A stretch of DNA of 29,393 bases. Origin: a virus. This document shows, one piece after another, positions 13,927 through 23,606 of this stretch. A program made the translations under genes and the position numbers. Every line of letters starts with the position of its first letter. Positions within the stretch are counted from its first letter, which is position 1. Under the pieces are notes generated by a model, which saw only the letters and a program-made list of their open reading frames with translations, was not told the DNA's origin and did no database searches. Location: the IMG/VR virus record IMGVR_UViG_3300030109_005078, positions 1 through 29,393 of that record; one strand, given 5' to 3'.

Positions 13927-16900
13927 TGGCCAAATTAAAAAAATTACAGATAGATCCTGTATCAGGAAAATTATCAAGATTACAAGCAAAAGATTTACCA
14001 CTCGTTGCCATAGATGGTTTAAACGATGGTGATCCGATTGCACCCTTTGGAACATTAACATCTGATATAATTGAGTATTGTATTTATGATGTAGATGACA
14101 ACTATTTAGCTTCTGGTGAATTATCATATCCATTACCTAATGATTTAGATGTAGGAGCCCACGTTAGAAATCTCGGTTTTGAAAGAGGAACTTATAAAGT
14201 AATATATAATTTTTTAAGACAAATAGGTGGTTCTTCAAAAGTAGTTTTAACTAAAAAATCAGATAGAAGTATTTATACTGGTCAATATATGGTGGAGACC
14301 AATGGTAAGATTTTTGCTTCACACAATCCACAACCTGATGTGAATCCGCAAATGGAAGTTCCTTTGATGGAAGATGGAAACCCAATAGAACTATTAGTTC
14401 AAGAAGATAAACTTTTTTTACAAGAAGTTTCACCATCAAAAACCGAAATTAGAATTAGACCAAATCCTGGTATTGTTGATTTAGATGAATTTGAAAAATT
14501 TAGATTGTTGGGATATACTTGTTTATCCTTTTCTGATGTTAGTGGTGATTCAACTATAACATTTGACGGAAGTGGACAAGTAGCAACTATAAATAGTGAT
14601 ACATTAACTATGTCATCTGCAATGGAAGGTGGAACTCTTAAAATCAGAGAGGCCTTCATTGTAGATTACGATGAGACCACAGAACAAATATCAAGATACG
14701 CACCAGTTGTAGATGTAGAAACTGCACCAATAATGGTAAATTTAGTTACAAATGGTGATTTTCAAGAAGGAAATGATATAGCAGAAGTAGGGGTAACGAG
14801 AAACAATTATCAAATTTTACCTCAACCAAATCCTGGAAATAGTAAGTATGTTTTACAACATGCATCAGAAGATACAGATAATGTTTATCAACTTTTATTA
14901 GATGGTATACCAGGTGAAACTTATATAATTAGTTGTTGGGTATACTACACACAAGAATGGCCTGAAAACCAAAAAAGATTATTATTTGGACAAGTAGAAT
15001 CTAATGGAACATTTGTAAATTTCAATGATTCATTATCAGTTAATGATACTAAAGAAGTTGGAATGACTCTTTGGGAACAAAGATATAATGTAATAACAAT
15101 ACCTGAAAATTCTAATGGTAATATAAAATTAAATTTAGGTCAAACTGCAAGTTCAACAACAAGTGGAGCAAGGTGGATTACAAATGTTCAAGTAGAAGCT
15201 GGAGCTGTAAATGGAAAACCAACACCATTTACAAGAGAAAGAGTTCTCGAAGAAGATATACCAACAAGTGGATTTGCAACATTTACCGAAGGTAATAATG
15301 TTGAATTAACATTATCACAAGATGATGAGGGTTTAAATGAATTAATGTCCAATGGTGTTCTAACCATTAGAGATGCTTATGTTGTTGATGAGAGTTTATC
15401 TCAGAATGAGGATTTGGTTGTTATTGAAGATATACCAATAAATAATCCTACTGCAACAGATGTTAGAAAATACGAAAGAGAATTTAGAGTAAGTCCATAT
15501 CATGGACAAACCTCAGATAACAAAATTATATTACAAGTTGATAATGCATATGATTTGTATAGTGTTGGAGTTGGGGGTGGTGAAACCCTAATCGGTTCGG
15601 GTAATGATTGGAGACAATCACAAGAATTTGACTTACCAAGTGGTACTGCAGGATTAAGATTGGAATCACGAAATGGTAACGGAGCTGCAGGGTTTATTGC
15701 AAAAATAAATTACAATGGAGCCGAAATAAAAACTGGTGATGGTAGAGTTGATTTTGAACAAACTTCTCAAAGATGGCAACAAGACGATTCTAAATTTGTT
15801 GATATTCCTGATGTTATCGTAAGAACAGGACCTTGGGAAGTAACTTCAAATTCAGCAAATGAAAATTATTTAGATTGGGAAATAAAAGCTGGAGCAGGTA
15901 AAGGTCCTTGGGGAAGTAAAGTAGATGGTAGGTTAGACGATTGTAAATGGATTTGGACAAAACAAACACAAGATGACCAAGTTCTCCAATGGTCTTGGAC
16001 ACCAGATTCCGCAGTTACAGATTTAATTTGGAAATATCCTGATCCTAATGTTTGGTCTGATGCAATTCATCCAAATGATTGGTCGGATGGATTCAATACT
16101 TTTAATTATGGTGGTAATGGTAATGGAACAACTACGAGGTCACATTGGCATAGTGGTTGGTTAGGATATCACGCCAAGTGGGTACAAAATGCTGGTCAAT
16201 ATGGTGATGCTGTTATGAAGTTTATTGACAAGAATAGTCAATTTGATGCACCTAATCATCAAGAATATTCATATGGTGAACCCTACGGAACAAGATTAAA
16301 CGAAGATTCAACTCAACCCACCACATTAGCACATAGATGGATGGGTATCAGTCAGGTTTTACCACACAAGATGCTATCACAAGGAATAGAAGCTGGTGAT
16401 AGAATCACAATTAGTTGGACACAAAAATCAGATACCATCGAAAAGGGTGCGATGGTCGGATTATACTTTTACAAAGAAAGTGATGGTGGAACAAGTTGGG
16501 GTCCCAACAGAGGTAATAATCCAATCACTCAAGGTAATGACCAAGATGGAATACCTAAGAAGGTAGCATTTGAACGAGAATTTTTTAGATACATACCTGT
16601 TTCTAAAACTGATGAATGGGAACAAGTTAGTTATACAGGAGTTGTTCCTGAAGATTGGGATTTGACAAGACGAACCGTATTGTATGTAAGAGGTGATTAT
16701 GGTCCCGAAGGTACTTTATTAGTAGAGAATGTTAGAATTGAAAAAACACGAGTAAATTCTAATATAGAAAAAACACCAACCACTGCTGATTTAGTAGGTG
16801 AAATACAAAGTGTAAATATAAATAATAACACATTACAATTATCTCAAACATACGAACAATTAGCACCAATTGGTTATGTTTCAGATAATGATTCAAACAT

Positions 16901-19900
16901 AAGAAGGTGGACAGAATTTGATACATTTTTCATAGACTACACATCATCGTTAGCAGAAAAATCACCTATATATGGAACACTTCGTGGTGATATAGAAAGT
17001 ATAAATGGAACTACCATTACACTTAAAAATACTTACGCTGAACTTGGAGAACAAGACGGACACGATTTTGAAAATAACTTAGATATAAATCAAAGCACTT
17101 TATTTAATAAATGGTTTATACAATACCCAAATGACAATGTTGAAAATTTAAGTAAGTTAGTAAAAACAGGACCTAATACTTTTAACTTAATATCTAATTT
17201 TAAAATTGATACTCAAACTTATCCTGATTATCCTCATGCAATAGTTTATAAATTATATGAACCATTGTCAGATGAAGTTCAAGAAAAAGATTATGTAAAT
17301 ATAGTTAGGGAGATGATTCCACCGATTGAAGAAACTATTCAATTAGTTCCATTTGTAGAAGAATTTGTTAGTGATATAGTTTTAAGAACTCCAGAGTTTC
17401 AAAATGTCAATAGTCCAATAGGTGCAGGACAAACAGAGTTTCAAAACTACACCTCATTAGTATCTAATAACGCTAACATAAAGGAAAGTATTGAAAATGA
17501 AATCCTAAGTGGTAGTATGAGTGCCGATATTAATATTGATTTCAATCAATTTTCAAACTTTATTCATTTCAGTTCTGCTGAACAAAGACTTAGAAATTTT
17601 AAAACAAAATTAGATAATATAGAATTATACACAGATAGAAGTGCATCATTGGCAGGAACGAGTAGTGGTTCATCAGGAATACATAGAGTAAAGGCGGCAC
17701 CAGCTGGATACCTAACCATATCTGGTTCAAGTAATACAAATCCACCTTTTGTTGAAGTAAGTGGTTCACTAACACAAATACAATCTTGGGAAGCTAAACG
17801 TCGTGATGTTATTAATAACTTTGATAAATTTGAAAAATATATGTTTGAACAAAGTTCATCTTACTCAACTGGTTCTATTGGTGTATTTCATGAAAATACT
17901 TGGCCGAAAGAAAGTGGTGAGGGAACATATTCAAATCCTTATATAAATTATAGAACAAGTCAATCTGTGGCAACTACTTGGTATGCTAATCAATTAGTTT
18001 CTGCATCTGCATATGATAAAGCAAATAAGAATAGATTACAAAGTCATCTTCCAATGTTTGTTCAAGACGATGATGAAAATGATGTTTTCTTAAAATTTGT
18101 GGATATGGTAGGACATCACTTTGATGGTCTTTGGGTATTTGTTAAGGCTATGACAGATATTCACGATAAACGAGATAAATTAACTGAGGGTATTGCTAAA
18201 AACTTACTACATCCTGTTGCAGCTTCTCTTGGGTGGGAAGTTTTTGATGGTAAGGAGTTAATATCACTACCACAATATATGTTTGGGATGCAGGTAACTG
18301 GTTCGGAAGCACCAGTAGAATACTCACCTACACCTGATAGGGATATATCGAGAGAAATTTGGAGTCGTATTGTAAGTAACATTCCTTACTTTTTAAAGAC
18401 TAAAGGAACTTCAAGGGCAATCAAAGGATTGATAAGTTGTTATGGTATCCCATCGAGTATATTACGAGTTATGGAGTATGGAGGACCTAAGTTACCTGGT
18501 CAATCCGCAGAAAATTTAATAACACGAAAATTTACAAAGGCACTTTTATTTAGAGGTGCATCAAATAATACCTTTGTTCAAAATGAAACTTGGACAAAAG
18601 TTACACAAGGTGAGGGTGCAACAAGTAGAGTACCTGATACCGTAGAATTTAGATTTAAAGCAGCAAGTGGTTCAAATCAAGTCTTGGTAAGACGAGGTGA
18701 TGATTGGGCAATTAGATTGAAGGATAATGGTTCTTCTGATAGATACGGTTATGTATCGTTTATGTTGAGTGGTAGTAATGGATATAGAGAATTATTATCT
18801 TCAGAACTTCCTGTATATGATGGAGACTTTTGGTCTGTAATGTTAACAAGAAATGCATCAGGATCAGGAGATTATTTAACAAGTGATTTCTCAGGTTCAA
18901 ATGTTTCGTATAACTTGTTCACAAAACAATACGATTCTGGTAGAAGTAAGATAGTTTATGAATCATCAACTTCATTGTTGATAAGTGGTTCTCAATCTGT
19001 AGCATCAGCGTCTTATAATTTAGCATACTCAGGAAGTGGAACAACCGTGACGATAGGTGGTCCTGAAGAAAATACTTATTTCGGTGAATCATTTAGTGGT
19101 TCTATGATGGAATATAGAAATTGGACTACACCATTAAAAGAAAGTGCATTTGACAATCATGTAGCATCACCAATAGCATTTGATGGTAATCATATATCAG
19201 CATCATATACTGATTTAGTTACTCGATATTCGTTTGATGATGACAAAGATTTAAGTGTGGGTGCAAATCAATACTTTCAAGATGTAACAGCAGACCAATC
19301 TTTTACCTCATCCGCCGCACCAAATAATTATACAAGTCTATTATTACCACACTTTGAATCGGTAGTGGATGAGTTAAAAATGAAAATGCCTAACTTGGGA
19401 CCGAGTAATCAGTCATCAAGAAAGATTAGAATTGAAGATGATGAGAGAATTGATAAGGTTGGTAATCCTGTATTAAAGTTTAATGAAAGTATAACAATAC
19501 CTGCTTATGATAAGGCTCCATTAGATAGTAATAAACTTGGAATATTCTTTTCACCATCTGCAGCAATAAACGAGGATATCATATCTTCCTTTCCTAATAT
19601 AGATTTTGACCAATACATTGGTGATCCAAGAGACCAATATAAAGAAAACTATACAGGATTACAAACTGCTAGAAATTTATATTGGAAGAAATATTCAGGA
19701 CCTAATAACTTTTGGGATTATTTAAGGTTGTTAAAGTATTATGACGCCTCATTATATAAACAAGTTCATACTTTAGTTCCAGCTCGAGCAAATGCTACAG
19801 TTGGTATATTGATAGAACCTACCATTTTTGAACGAGATAAAATTATTATTGGAAAAGAACCTTCGTTTGAAACACAACATCATGTTACATTGATTGAGGT

Positions 19901-20759
19901 TGGAAATAGTGTTTCAGAGAGTGGTGAATTTAAAAACTTTGAAGATAAAATAAATTGGTCTAATCCATATGGAATCAACAAACATAAAATGGTAACTGGT
20001 TCTTATATTTCTTCTTCTGCAAAATATGAAGCGTTTGAAGCAAATCTAACTTATACAGACCCGTTTAGAGTTAATTACTATACACAACTTAGTGGTTCAG
20101 AACCAAGAGGATTTATATCAGCATCAGCTGAAGATGTAACACCTTGGGGATTAAATACTGCACCTATAAATCTTCGTGATCCTTTTAGAATTAATAACAA
20201 TACTCAAGAAACTGGATCTGGTATTATAATAAGTGGGGAGTTCGTATCGTTTAATGCACCAAGTAATACATTTTCAGAAATAGCAGCTGGAACAGGTTCA
20301 TTTGTATTAAAACATATATTAGAACGACCAGCAATATTCGGTATAGGAGATAAAGATGATAGCGGTTGGTTTGGAAACGATTTTAATGGTTCAACAATAG
20401 AAGCAGGTAGTGTAAAGGTAATATTTGAAGAAGTTGTACAACCAAGAATTGAAACTAATGTAGACTCATTGAATAATTTAGAAACAATGTTTCATTATTC
20501 ATCTTCGTTAAGTGCATCTCTACATAAACCTTATTCATCAAGTTTTGTATTATCAGATTTAGATAACAGATGGGACGAGGCAGTAGGAACTAATAGATTA
20601 TTCTATACAGGATGTGTTCAGACAGATGCAACTACGGTAGTAGATCCAAAAAGTGATTATGATGAGAATTCACCAGCATTTGATACATTCCTCGTATCAC
20701 CTACAAAATTAGTAAGTGGTGATAAAGCTAGTACAAAAATGGAAGTTAAAAACAAATAA
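13926..20759 (+). CDS. Giant multidomain baseplate/tail protein (2277 residues)
   Basis: The largest gene here. Visible regions: an N-terminal beta domain (1-190); a jelly-roll resembling carbohydrate-binding modules (about 270-430, opening NLVTNGDFQEG); a Trp-rich stretch (635-735); a second jelly-roll-like region (739-945, ending LLVENVRIEKT); a helical region (1379-1529) with FLKFVDMVGHHFDGLWVFVK and IPYFLKTKGTSRAIKGLISC, a pattern like P2 tail protein I; a LamG/concanavalin-like region (1560-1775); and a conserved block at 1923-1978 with FWDYLRLLKYYD and LVPARANATVGILIEPTIFER, familiar from structural proteins of marine phages. Position after gp6 suggests a gp7-like wedge scaffold that also carries host-glycan-binding modules. 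Domain names are by eye. Confidence 0.75.
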   Translation: MAKLKKLQIDPVSGKLSRLQAKDLPLVAIDGLNDGDPIAPFGTLTSDIIEYCIYDVDDNYLASGELSYPLPNDLDVGAHVRNLGFERGTYKVIYNFLRQIGGSSKVVLTKKSDRSIYTGQYMVETNGKIFASHNPQPDVNPQMEVPLMEDGNPIELLVQEDKLFLQEVSPSKTEIRIRPNPGIVDLDEFEKFRLLGYTCLSFSDVSGDSTITFDGSGQVATINSDTLTMSSAMEGGTLKIREAFIVDYDETTEQISRYAPVVDVETAPIMVNLVTNGDFQEGNDIAEVGVTRNNYQILPQPNPGNSKYVLQHASEDTDNVYQLLLDGIPGETYIISCWVYYTQEWPENQKRLLFGQVESNGTFVNFNDSLSVNDTKEVGMTLWEQRYNVITIPENSNGNIKLNLGQTASSTTSGARWITNVQVEAGAVNGKPTPFTRERVLEEDIPTSGFATFTEGNNVELTLSQDDEGLNELMSNGVLTIRDAYVVDESLSQNEDLVVIEDIPINNPTATDVRKYEREFRVSPYHGQTSDNKIILQVDNAYDLYSVGVGGGETLIGSGNDWRQSQEFDLPSGTAGLRLESRNGNGAAGFIAKINYNGAEIKTGDGRVDFEQTSQRWQQDDSKFVDIPDVIVRTGPWEVTSNSANENYLDWEIKAGAGKGPWGSKVDGRLDDCKWIWTKQTQDDQVLQWSWTPDSAVTDLIWKYPDPNVWSDAIHPNDWSDGFNTFNYGGNGNGTTTRSHWHSGWLGYHAKWVQNAGQYGDAVMKFIDKNSQFDAPNHQEYSYGEPYGTRLNEDSTQPTTLAHRWMGISQVLPHKMLSQGIEAGDRITISWTQKSDTIEKGAMVGLYFYKESDGGTSWGPNRGNNPITQGNDQDGIPKKVAFEREFFRYIPVSKTDEWEQVSYTGVVPEDWDLTRRTVLYVRGDYGPEGTLLVENVRIEKTRVNSNIEKTPTTADLVGEIQSVNINNNTLQLSQTYEQLAPIGYVSDNDSNIRRWTEFDTFFIDYTSSLAEKSPIYGTLRGDIESINGTTITLKNTYAELGEQDGHDFENNLDINQSTLFNKWFIQYPNDNVENLSKLVKTGPNTFNLISNFKIDTQTYPDYPHAIVYKLYEPLSDEVQEKDYVNIVREMIPPIEETIQLVPFVEEFVSDIVLRTPEFQNVNSPIGAGQTEFQNYTSLVSNNANIKESIENEILSGSMSADINIDFNQFSNFIHFSSAEQRLRNFKTKLDNIELYTDRSASLAGTSSGSSGIHRVKAAPAGYLTISGSSNTNPPFVEVSGSLTQIQSWEAKRRDVINNFDKFEKYMFEQSSSYSTGSIGVFHENTWPKESGEGTYSNPYINYRTSQSVATTWYANQLVSASAYDKANKNRLQSHLPMFVQDDDENDVFLKFVDMVGHHFDGLWVFVKAMTDIHDKRDKLTEGIAKNLLHPVAASLGWEVFDGKELISLPQYMFGMQVTGSEAPVEYSPTPDRDISREIWSRIVSNIPYFLKTKGTSRAIKGLISCYGIPSSILRVMEYGGPKLPGQSAENLITRKFTKALLFRGASNNTFVQNETWTKVTQGEGATSRVPDTVEFRFKAASGSNQVLVRRGDDWAIRLKDNGSSDRYGYVSFMLSGSNGYRELLSSELPVYDGDFWSVMLTRNASGSGDYLTSDFSGSNVSYNLFTKQYDSGRSKIVYESSTSLLISGSQSVASASYNLAYSGSGTTVTIGGPEENTYFGESFSGSMMEYRNWTTPLKESAFDNHVASPIAFDGNHISASYTDLVTRYSFDDDKDLSVGANQYFQDVTADQSFTSSAAPNNYTSLLLPHFESVVDELKMKMPNLGPSNQSSRKIRIEDDERIDKVGNPVLKFNESITIPAYDKAPLDSNKLGIFFSPSAAINEDIISSFPNIDFDQYIGDPRDQYKENYTGLQTARNLYWKKYSGPNNFWDYLRLLKYYDASLYKQVHTLVPARANATVGILIEPTIFERDKIIIGKEPSFETQHHVTLIEVGNSVSESGEFKNFEDKINWSNPYGINKHKMVTGSYISSSAKYEAFEANLTYTDPFRVNYYTQLSGSEPRGFISASAEDVTPWGLNTAPINLRDPFRINNNTQETGSGIIISGEFVSFNAPSNTFSEIAAGTGSFVLKHILERPAIFGIGDKDDSGWFGNDFNGSTIEAGSVKVIFEEVVQPRIETNVDSLNNLETMFHYSSSLSASLHKPYSSSFVLSDLDNRWDEAVGTNRLFYTGCVQTDATTVVDPKSDYDENSPAFDTFLVSPTKLVSGDKASTKMEVKNK

Positions 20760-20780
20760 TGATAAAAATTAAAAAGGATT

Positions 20781-20793
20781 ATATTTATAAGTG
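20781..20793 (+). promoter_or_regulatory. Candidate promoter of the fibre-family operon
   Basis: ATATTTAT at 20781-20788 overlaps TATAAGTG at 20786-20793, which matches six of eight bases of the T4 late promoter. It lies in the 101-base gap after the giant gene and 73 bases before the first fibre paralogue. TTATATT and AATATAA further down could pair around a 17-base loop, a weak leader structure. Confidence 0.45.
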
Positions 20794-20860
20794 AACAATA
20801 ATTAGTTATATTATCGAATCTTATAAAAAAATATAATTCCGTGACATAGGAGAAAAAACA

Positions 20861-21745
20861 ATGGGATATTTAAATAATACAACGCGTGTCTTAGACGCCA
20901 TTTTGACAAAGAAAGGTCGAGAGATTTTGTCAAGTGGTGGAGATTTCGAAGTTAGTAAATTTGCGTTAGGTGATGATGAGATAGACTATGCTCTATGGGA
21001 TACCACACATACAAGTGGTACAGATTTCTATGGGGCAGCTATTGATAATTTACCAGCACTTGAACCCTTCAACGATCCTTCTGAGATTATGAAATACAAG
21101 CTCGTAACGCGTCAAGATGGAACACGAGCAATGGTTAAATTACTGGATGGTGGTCAAACGGCAAATAATTTAGCAGCACTAAAATATTATGCTAGTCCGG
21201 GTAATGATAACGCTAACAGAGTAATAGTTGAACCACAAACAAATGTTACTACAAAACTTGGTGGTGGTGTAGATGGTGGATCAGGTATAAAAATAGACAG
21301 AGTTAGTAACTTAGATGATGGTAATTTAGACTTTACAGCACTACAAGGTGAAACATACACCGTAACCTTGTTGGATTCAAGTGTTGCTATATTAGCACCT
21401 ACATTTGATTCGGTTCAAGTTGGAACAACTGGTGGTGGAGTAGATGGAGCTCCTCAACCTGTATATCAAAATCAAGTATTGACTCAAGGAACAGGAGCAA
21501 CCTTATCAGAAAACGATATGAAATGGGTGCCATTTGTAGATAATGTTCAGCATATATCACAGACTATATCAGGATGTGTAAAAGAGCAGGGAGCAAATTT
21601 AAGAGTTCCTGGACCAAGTGGTGGATTAACCAATTTAAGAGTTTACCCAAAAAATATTTCTGCAAACACTCATACTTCAATAATAGTCATGGGTGAACAA
21701 TCAGGAGCGATAATAGAATTTGATATAACAATTACATTATCATAA
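20861..21745 (+). CDS. Tail fibre/adhesin-family protein, paralogue 1
   Basis: A 294-residue protein, first of four tandem paralogues. The N-terminal domain (about residues 1-86) carries the family pattern: MGYLNNTTRVLDAILTKKGR, then VSKFALGDDEIDYALWD, then LPALEPFNDPSEIMKYKL. The variable middle is Gly/Thr-rich and beta-like, and the end has TSIIVMGEQSGAIIEFDITI, a closing strand motif shared with paralogues 2 and 3. This domain is known to me from structural proteins of marine T4-like phages, probably as an attachment domain for fibres or adhesins. AGGAG precedes the start and a candidate promoter lies upstream. Confidence 0.72.
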   Translation: MGYLNNTTRVLDAILTKKGREILSSGGDFEVSKFALGDDEIDYALWDTTHTSGTDFYGAAIDNLPALEPFNDPSEIMKYKLVTRQDGTRAMVKLLDGGQTANNLAALKYYASPGNDNANRVIVEPQTNVTTKLGGGVDGGSGIKIDRVSNLDDGNLDFTALQGETYTVTLLDSSVAILAPTFDSVQVGTTGGGVDGAPQPVYQNQVLTQGTGATLSENDMKWVPFVDNVQHISQTISGCVKEQGANLRVPGPSGGLTNLRVYPKNISANTHTSIIVMGEQSGAIIEFDITITLS

Positions 21746-21758
21746 AGGATAAAACACA

Positions 21759-22454
21759 ATGGGATTTATAAATAATACTTCTACTATCTTAAACGCTGTA
21801 TTGACCAAGAAAGGTAGACAATACCTTGCAAAAAGTGATGGTAAATTTAACATTACAAAATTTGCAATATCAGACGATGAGATAGACTATACTTTATGGG
21901 ATAGGGCACATCCACTCGGTAATGATTACTACGGTGCTGTGTTAGAAAGTACTCCTATGTTAGAACCTTGTGTTGATCCTGAAGTGGTGATGAAATATAA
22001 ATTATTCACGATGCCAGTTGGAACTAAAGCATTACCATATATTGCAAATGTAACACCACCATCCTTACTTGGTGATAATGCGTTAGTTACTGGATATAAC
22101 GAAACTGAAACAACTAACCCGTGGTCGGTTGAGGATCATGTATTGAATCCAACTACACAAGGTGCAAATGGTGCGTTTTCAGCTGAAGATTATAGTTTTT
22201 TGGTCTTGAATAAAAATGTTATTGATATTGGGGTAGGTCAAGGAGATAACTTAAACTTTAATGTTGGTGCACTATTTAACGAAGAAAGTGGAAGGTTATC
22301 TAAAAAGGTTGTCGGTAGGGTGGCAACAATTAGAACTGCAATCGGAACGGTTGGAACATCGAGGGAGACTTCAATTATTATAACTGGTCAGATGTCAGGA
22401 GCAATATTTGTTGTTCCTGTTAAAGTAAATTATGTTAATAACTCACCAACATAG
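21759..22454 (+). CDS. Tail fibre/adhesin-family protein, paralogue 2
   Basis: A 231-residue protein with the same N-terminal domain as its upstream neighbour: MGFINNTSTILNAVLTKKGR, ITKFAISDDEIDYTLWD and TPMLEPCVDPEVVMKYKL. The middle differs in sequence and is shorter. The end repeats the closing motif as TSIIITGQMSGAIFVVPVKV. AAAGGA precedes the ATG and the gap to paralogue 1 is 13 bases. Conserved ends with divergent middles suggest that duplicated attachment and closing modules hold different receptor-facing parts. Confidence 0.72.
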   Translation: MGFINNTSTILNAVLTKKGRQYLAKSDGKFNITKFAISDDEIDYTLWDRAHPLGNDYYGAVLESTPMLEPCVDPEVVMKYKLFTMPVGTKALPYIANVTPPSLLGDNALVTGYNETETTNPWSVEDHVLNPTTQGANGAFSAEDYSFLVLNKNVIDIGVGQGDNLNFNVGALFNEESGRLSKKVVGRVATIRTAIGTVGTSRETSIIITGQMSGAIFVVPVKVNYVNNSPT

Positions 22455-22462
22455 GAATTATT

Positions 22463-22756
22463 ATGGGCTTTATAGCTAAAGATGAATTAGTATTAGACGC
22501 AGTATTAACAAACAAGGGTAGAGATTATTTGAGAAAAGCTGTCTTTGGTGAGAATCAAAATAATGAGCACGTCATCACAAAGTTTGCATTATCAGATGAC
22601 GAAATAGATTATGGTTTGTGGAATGATGAAAGTTTAGATGGTCAAATTATTGATAATCAACCAGTATTTGAACCAAATGTTAATTGGAGAACACCAACAG
22701 ATAGTGAAATTATGAAATACTTTATATTTAAAAATAAGGTTTTAGAAAATGGGTAA
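22463..22756 (+). CDS. Fibre-family paralogue 3, N-terminal part
   Basis: A 97-residue protein that is just the family N-terminal domain: GFIAKDELVLDAVLTNKGR, ITKFALSDDEIDYGLWN, and QPVFEPNVNWRTPTDSEIMKYFI. It stops (GGG TAA at 22751-22756) where paralogues 1 and 2 continue into their variable middle. The next frame, +1 relative to this one, starts at an ATG overlapping by 8 bases and carries the family closing motif. So the two frames look like one ancestral gene split by a frameshift or made as two chains. Confidence 0.7.
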   Translation: MGFIAKDELVLDAVLTNKGRDYLRKAVFGENQNNEHVITKFALSDDEIDYGLWNDESLDGQIIDNQPVFEPNVNWRTPTDSEIMKYFIFKNKVLENG

Positions 22757-23051
22757 AGTATCAGTAAATCAAACAGGTAAAGATGGTATTGGATTACCAA
22801 AAAAACTTGAAGCCTCATCAATAACATTAAAGGCAAAAGAAGTTCAAATAACAAGAGAAGGTACGATTAGAGTTACTGGATTATCGAGTGGGGCAACCCA
22901 TGTTATTCAATTACTTGTTGACCAAGGTAATGCACCATTACCATATAATCCACCAGCAGTAGCTTCACCAGGACCAACTGCAGGATTTGATTATCAGATA
23001 AATCCAGCATTTGATGGGATAGACGATGGTGTTCTAAATATGGAAAAATAA
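22749..23051 (+). CDS. Fibre-family paralogue 3, C-terminal part
   Basis: A 100-residue frame whose middle, EVQITREGTIRVTGLSSGAT, matches the closing motif of paralogues 1 and 2 (strand, Gly, Ser-Gly-Ala, strand), so it is the missing C-terminal half of paralogue 3. It begins at ATG 22749 with AAGG 9 bases upstream and overlaps the preceding stop. The end (PGPTAGFDYQINPAF) resembles the first strand of a PKD domain. It may be a separate, coupled protein or the downstream part of a +1 frameshift product. Confidence 0.65.
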   Translation: MGKVSVNQTGKDGIGLPKKLEASSITLKAKEVQITREGTIRVTGLSSGATHVIQLLVDQGNAPLPYNPPAVASPGPTAGFDYQINPAFDGIDDGVLNMEK

Positions 23052-23052
23052 T

Positions 23053-23595
23053 ATGGGATATTTAGATAAATCAACAAAAACCGTAACGGCACATTTTACC
23101 AAAAGAGGTAGAGAACTTTTAGCTGATGCACTTTCGGGTAATACAACAGGAGATTATATAATCACCAAATATGCGTTGGGAGATGATGAGATAGATTACT
23201 CTTTATACGATGAATCTCAACCAGAAAATTTAAGAGGTAGGGTAATTGAAAATGCACCTATCCTCGAATCATTTGTTAATGAGCAGGAAATAATGAATAG
23301 TGTTATTAAAAGAGTAACACCACCTGTAGCATTACAAAGTCAAATATCAAATATTCCAGATCAAATAAGATTGGAAGGACGAGGTGATATATTTATATTG
23401 GCACCTCAAACTGATAATATTGACGAAATTGAAGAATATGAATTTATACTAAGTCACGATAACTTAGTAGATATGTACGATAGTAATAATCCACCAGTAG
23501 CAGATTTTGTATTTCAAGTGGATAATCAAGGTTCGATACCAGGATTACCACCTACTGCAAATTTTAATTATCAAGTACAAGGTGAAGGAATATAA
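23053..23595 (+). CDS. Fibre-family paralogue 4 with PKD-start-like repeats
   Basis: A 180-residue protein with the family N-terminal domain (MGYLDKSTKTVTAHFTKRGR, ITKYALGDDEIDYSLYD, APILESFVNEQEIMNSV). The closing SGA motif of the other copies is missing. Instead the C-terminal 35 residues hold two copies of a short pattern, PPVADFVFQVDNQG and PPTANFNYQVQGEG, which look like the first strand of PKD domains. The start lies 1 base after the previous stop, so it is coupled. The next gene begins with the remainder of a PKD domain. Confidence 0.7.
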   Translation: MGYLDKSTKTVTAHFTKRGRELLADALSGNTTGDYIITKYALGDDEIDYSLYDESQPENLRGRVIENAPILESFVNEQEIMNSVIKRVTPPVALQSQISNIPDQIRLEGRGDIFILAPQTDNIDEIEEYEFILSHDNLVDMYDSNNPPVADFVFQVDNQGSIPGLPPTANFNYQVQGEGI

Positions 23596-23606
23596 GGAGA
23601 AAATAG

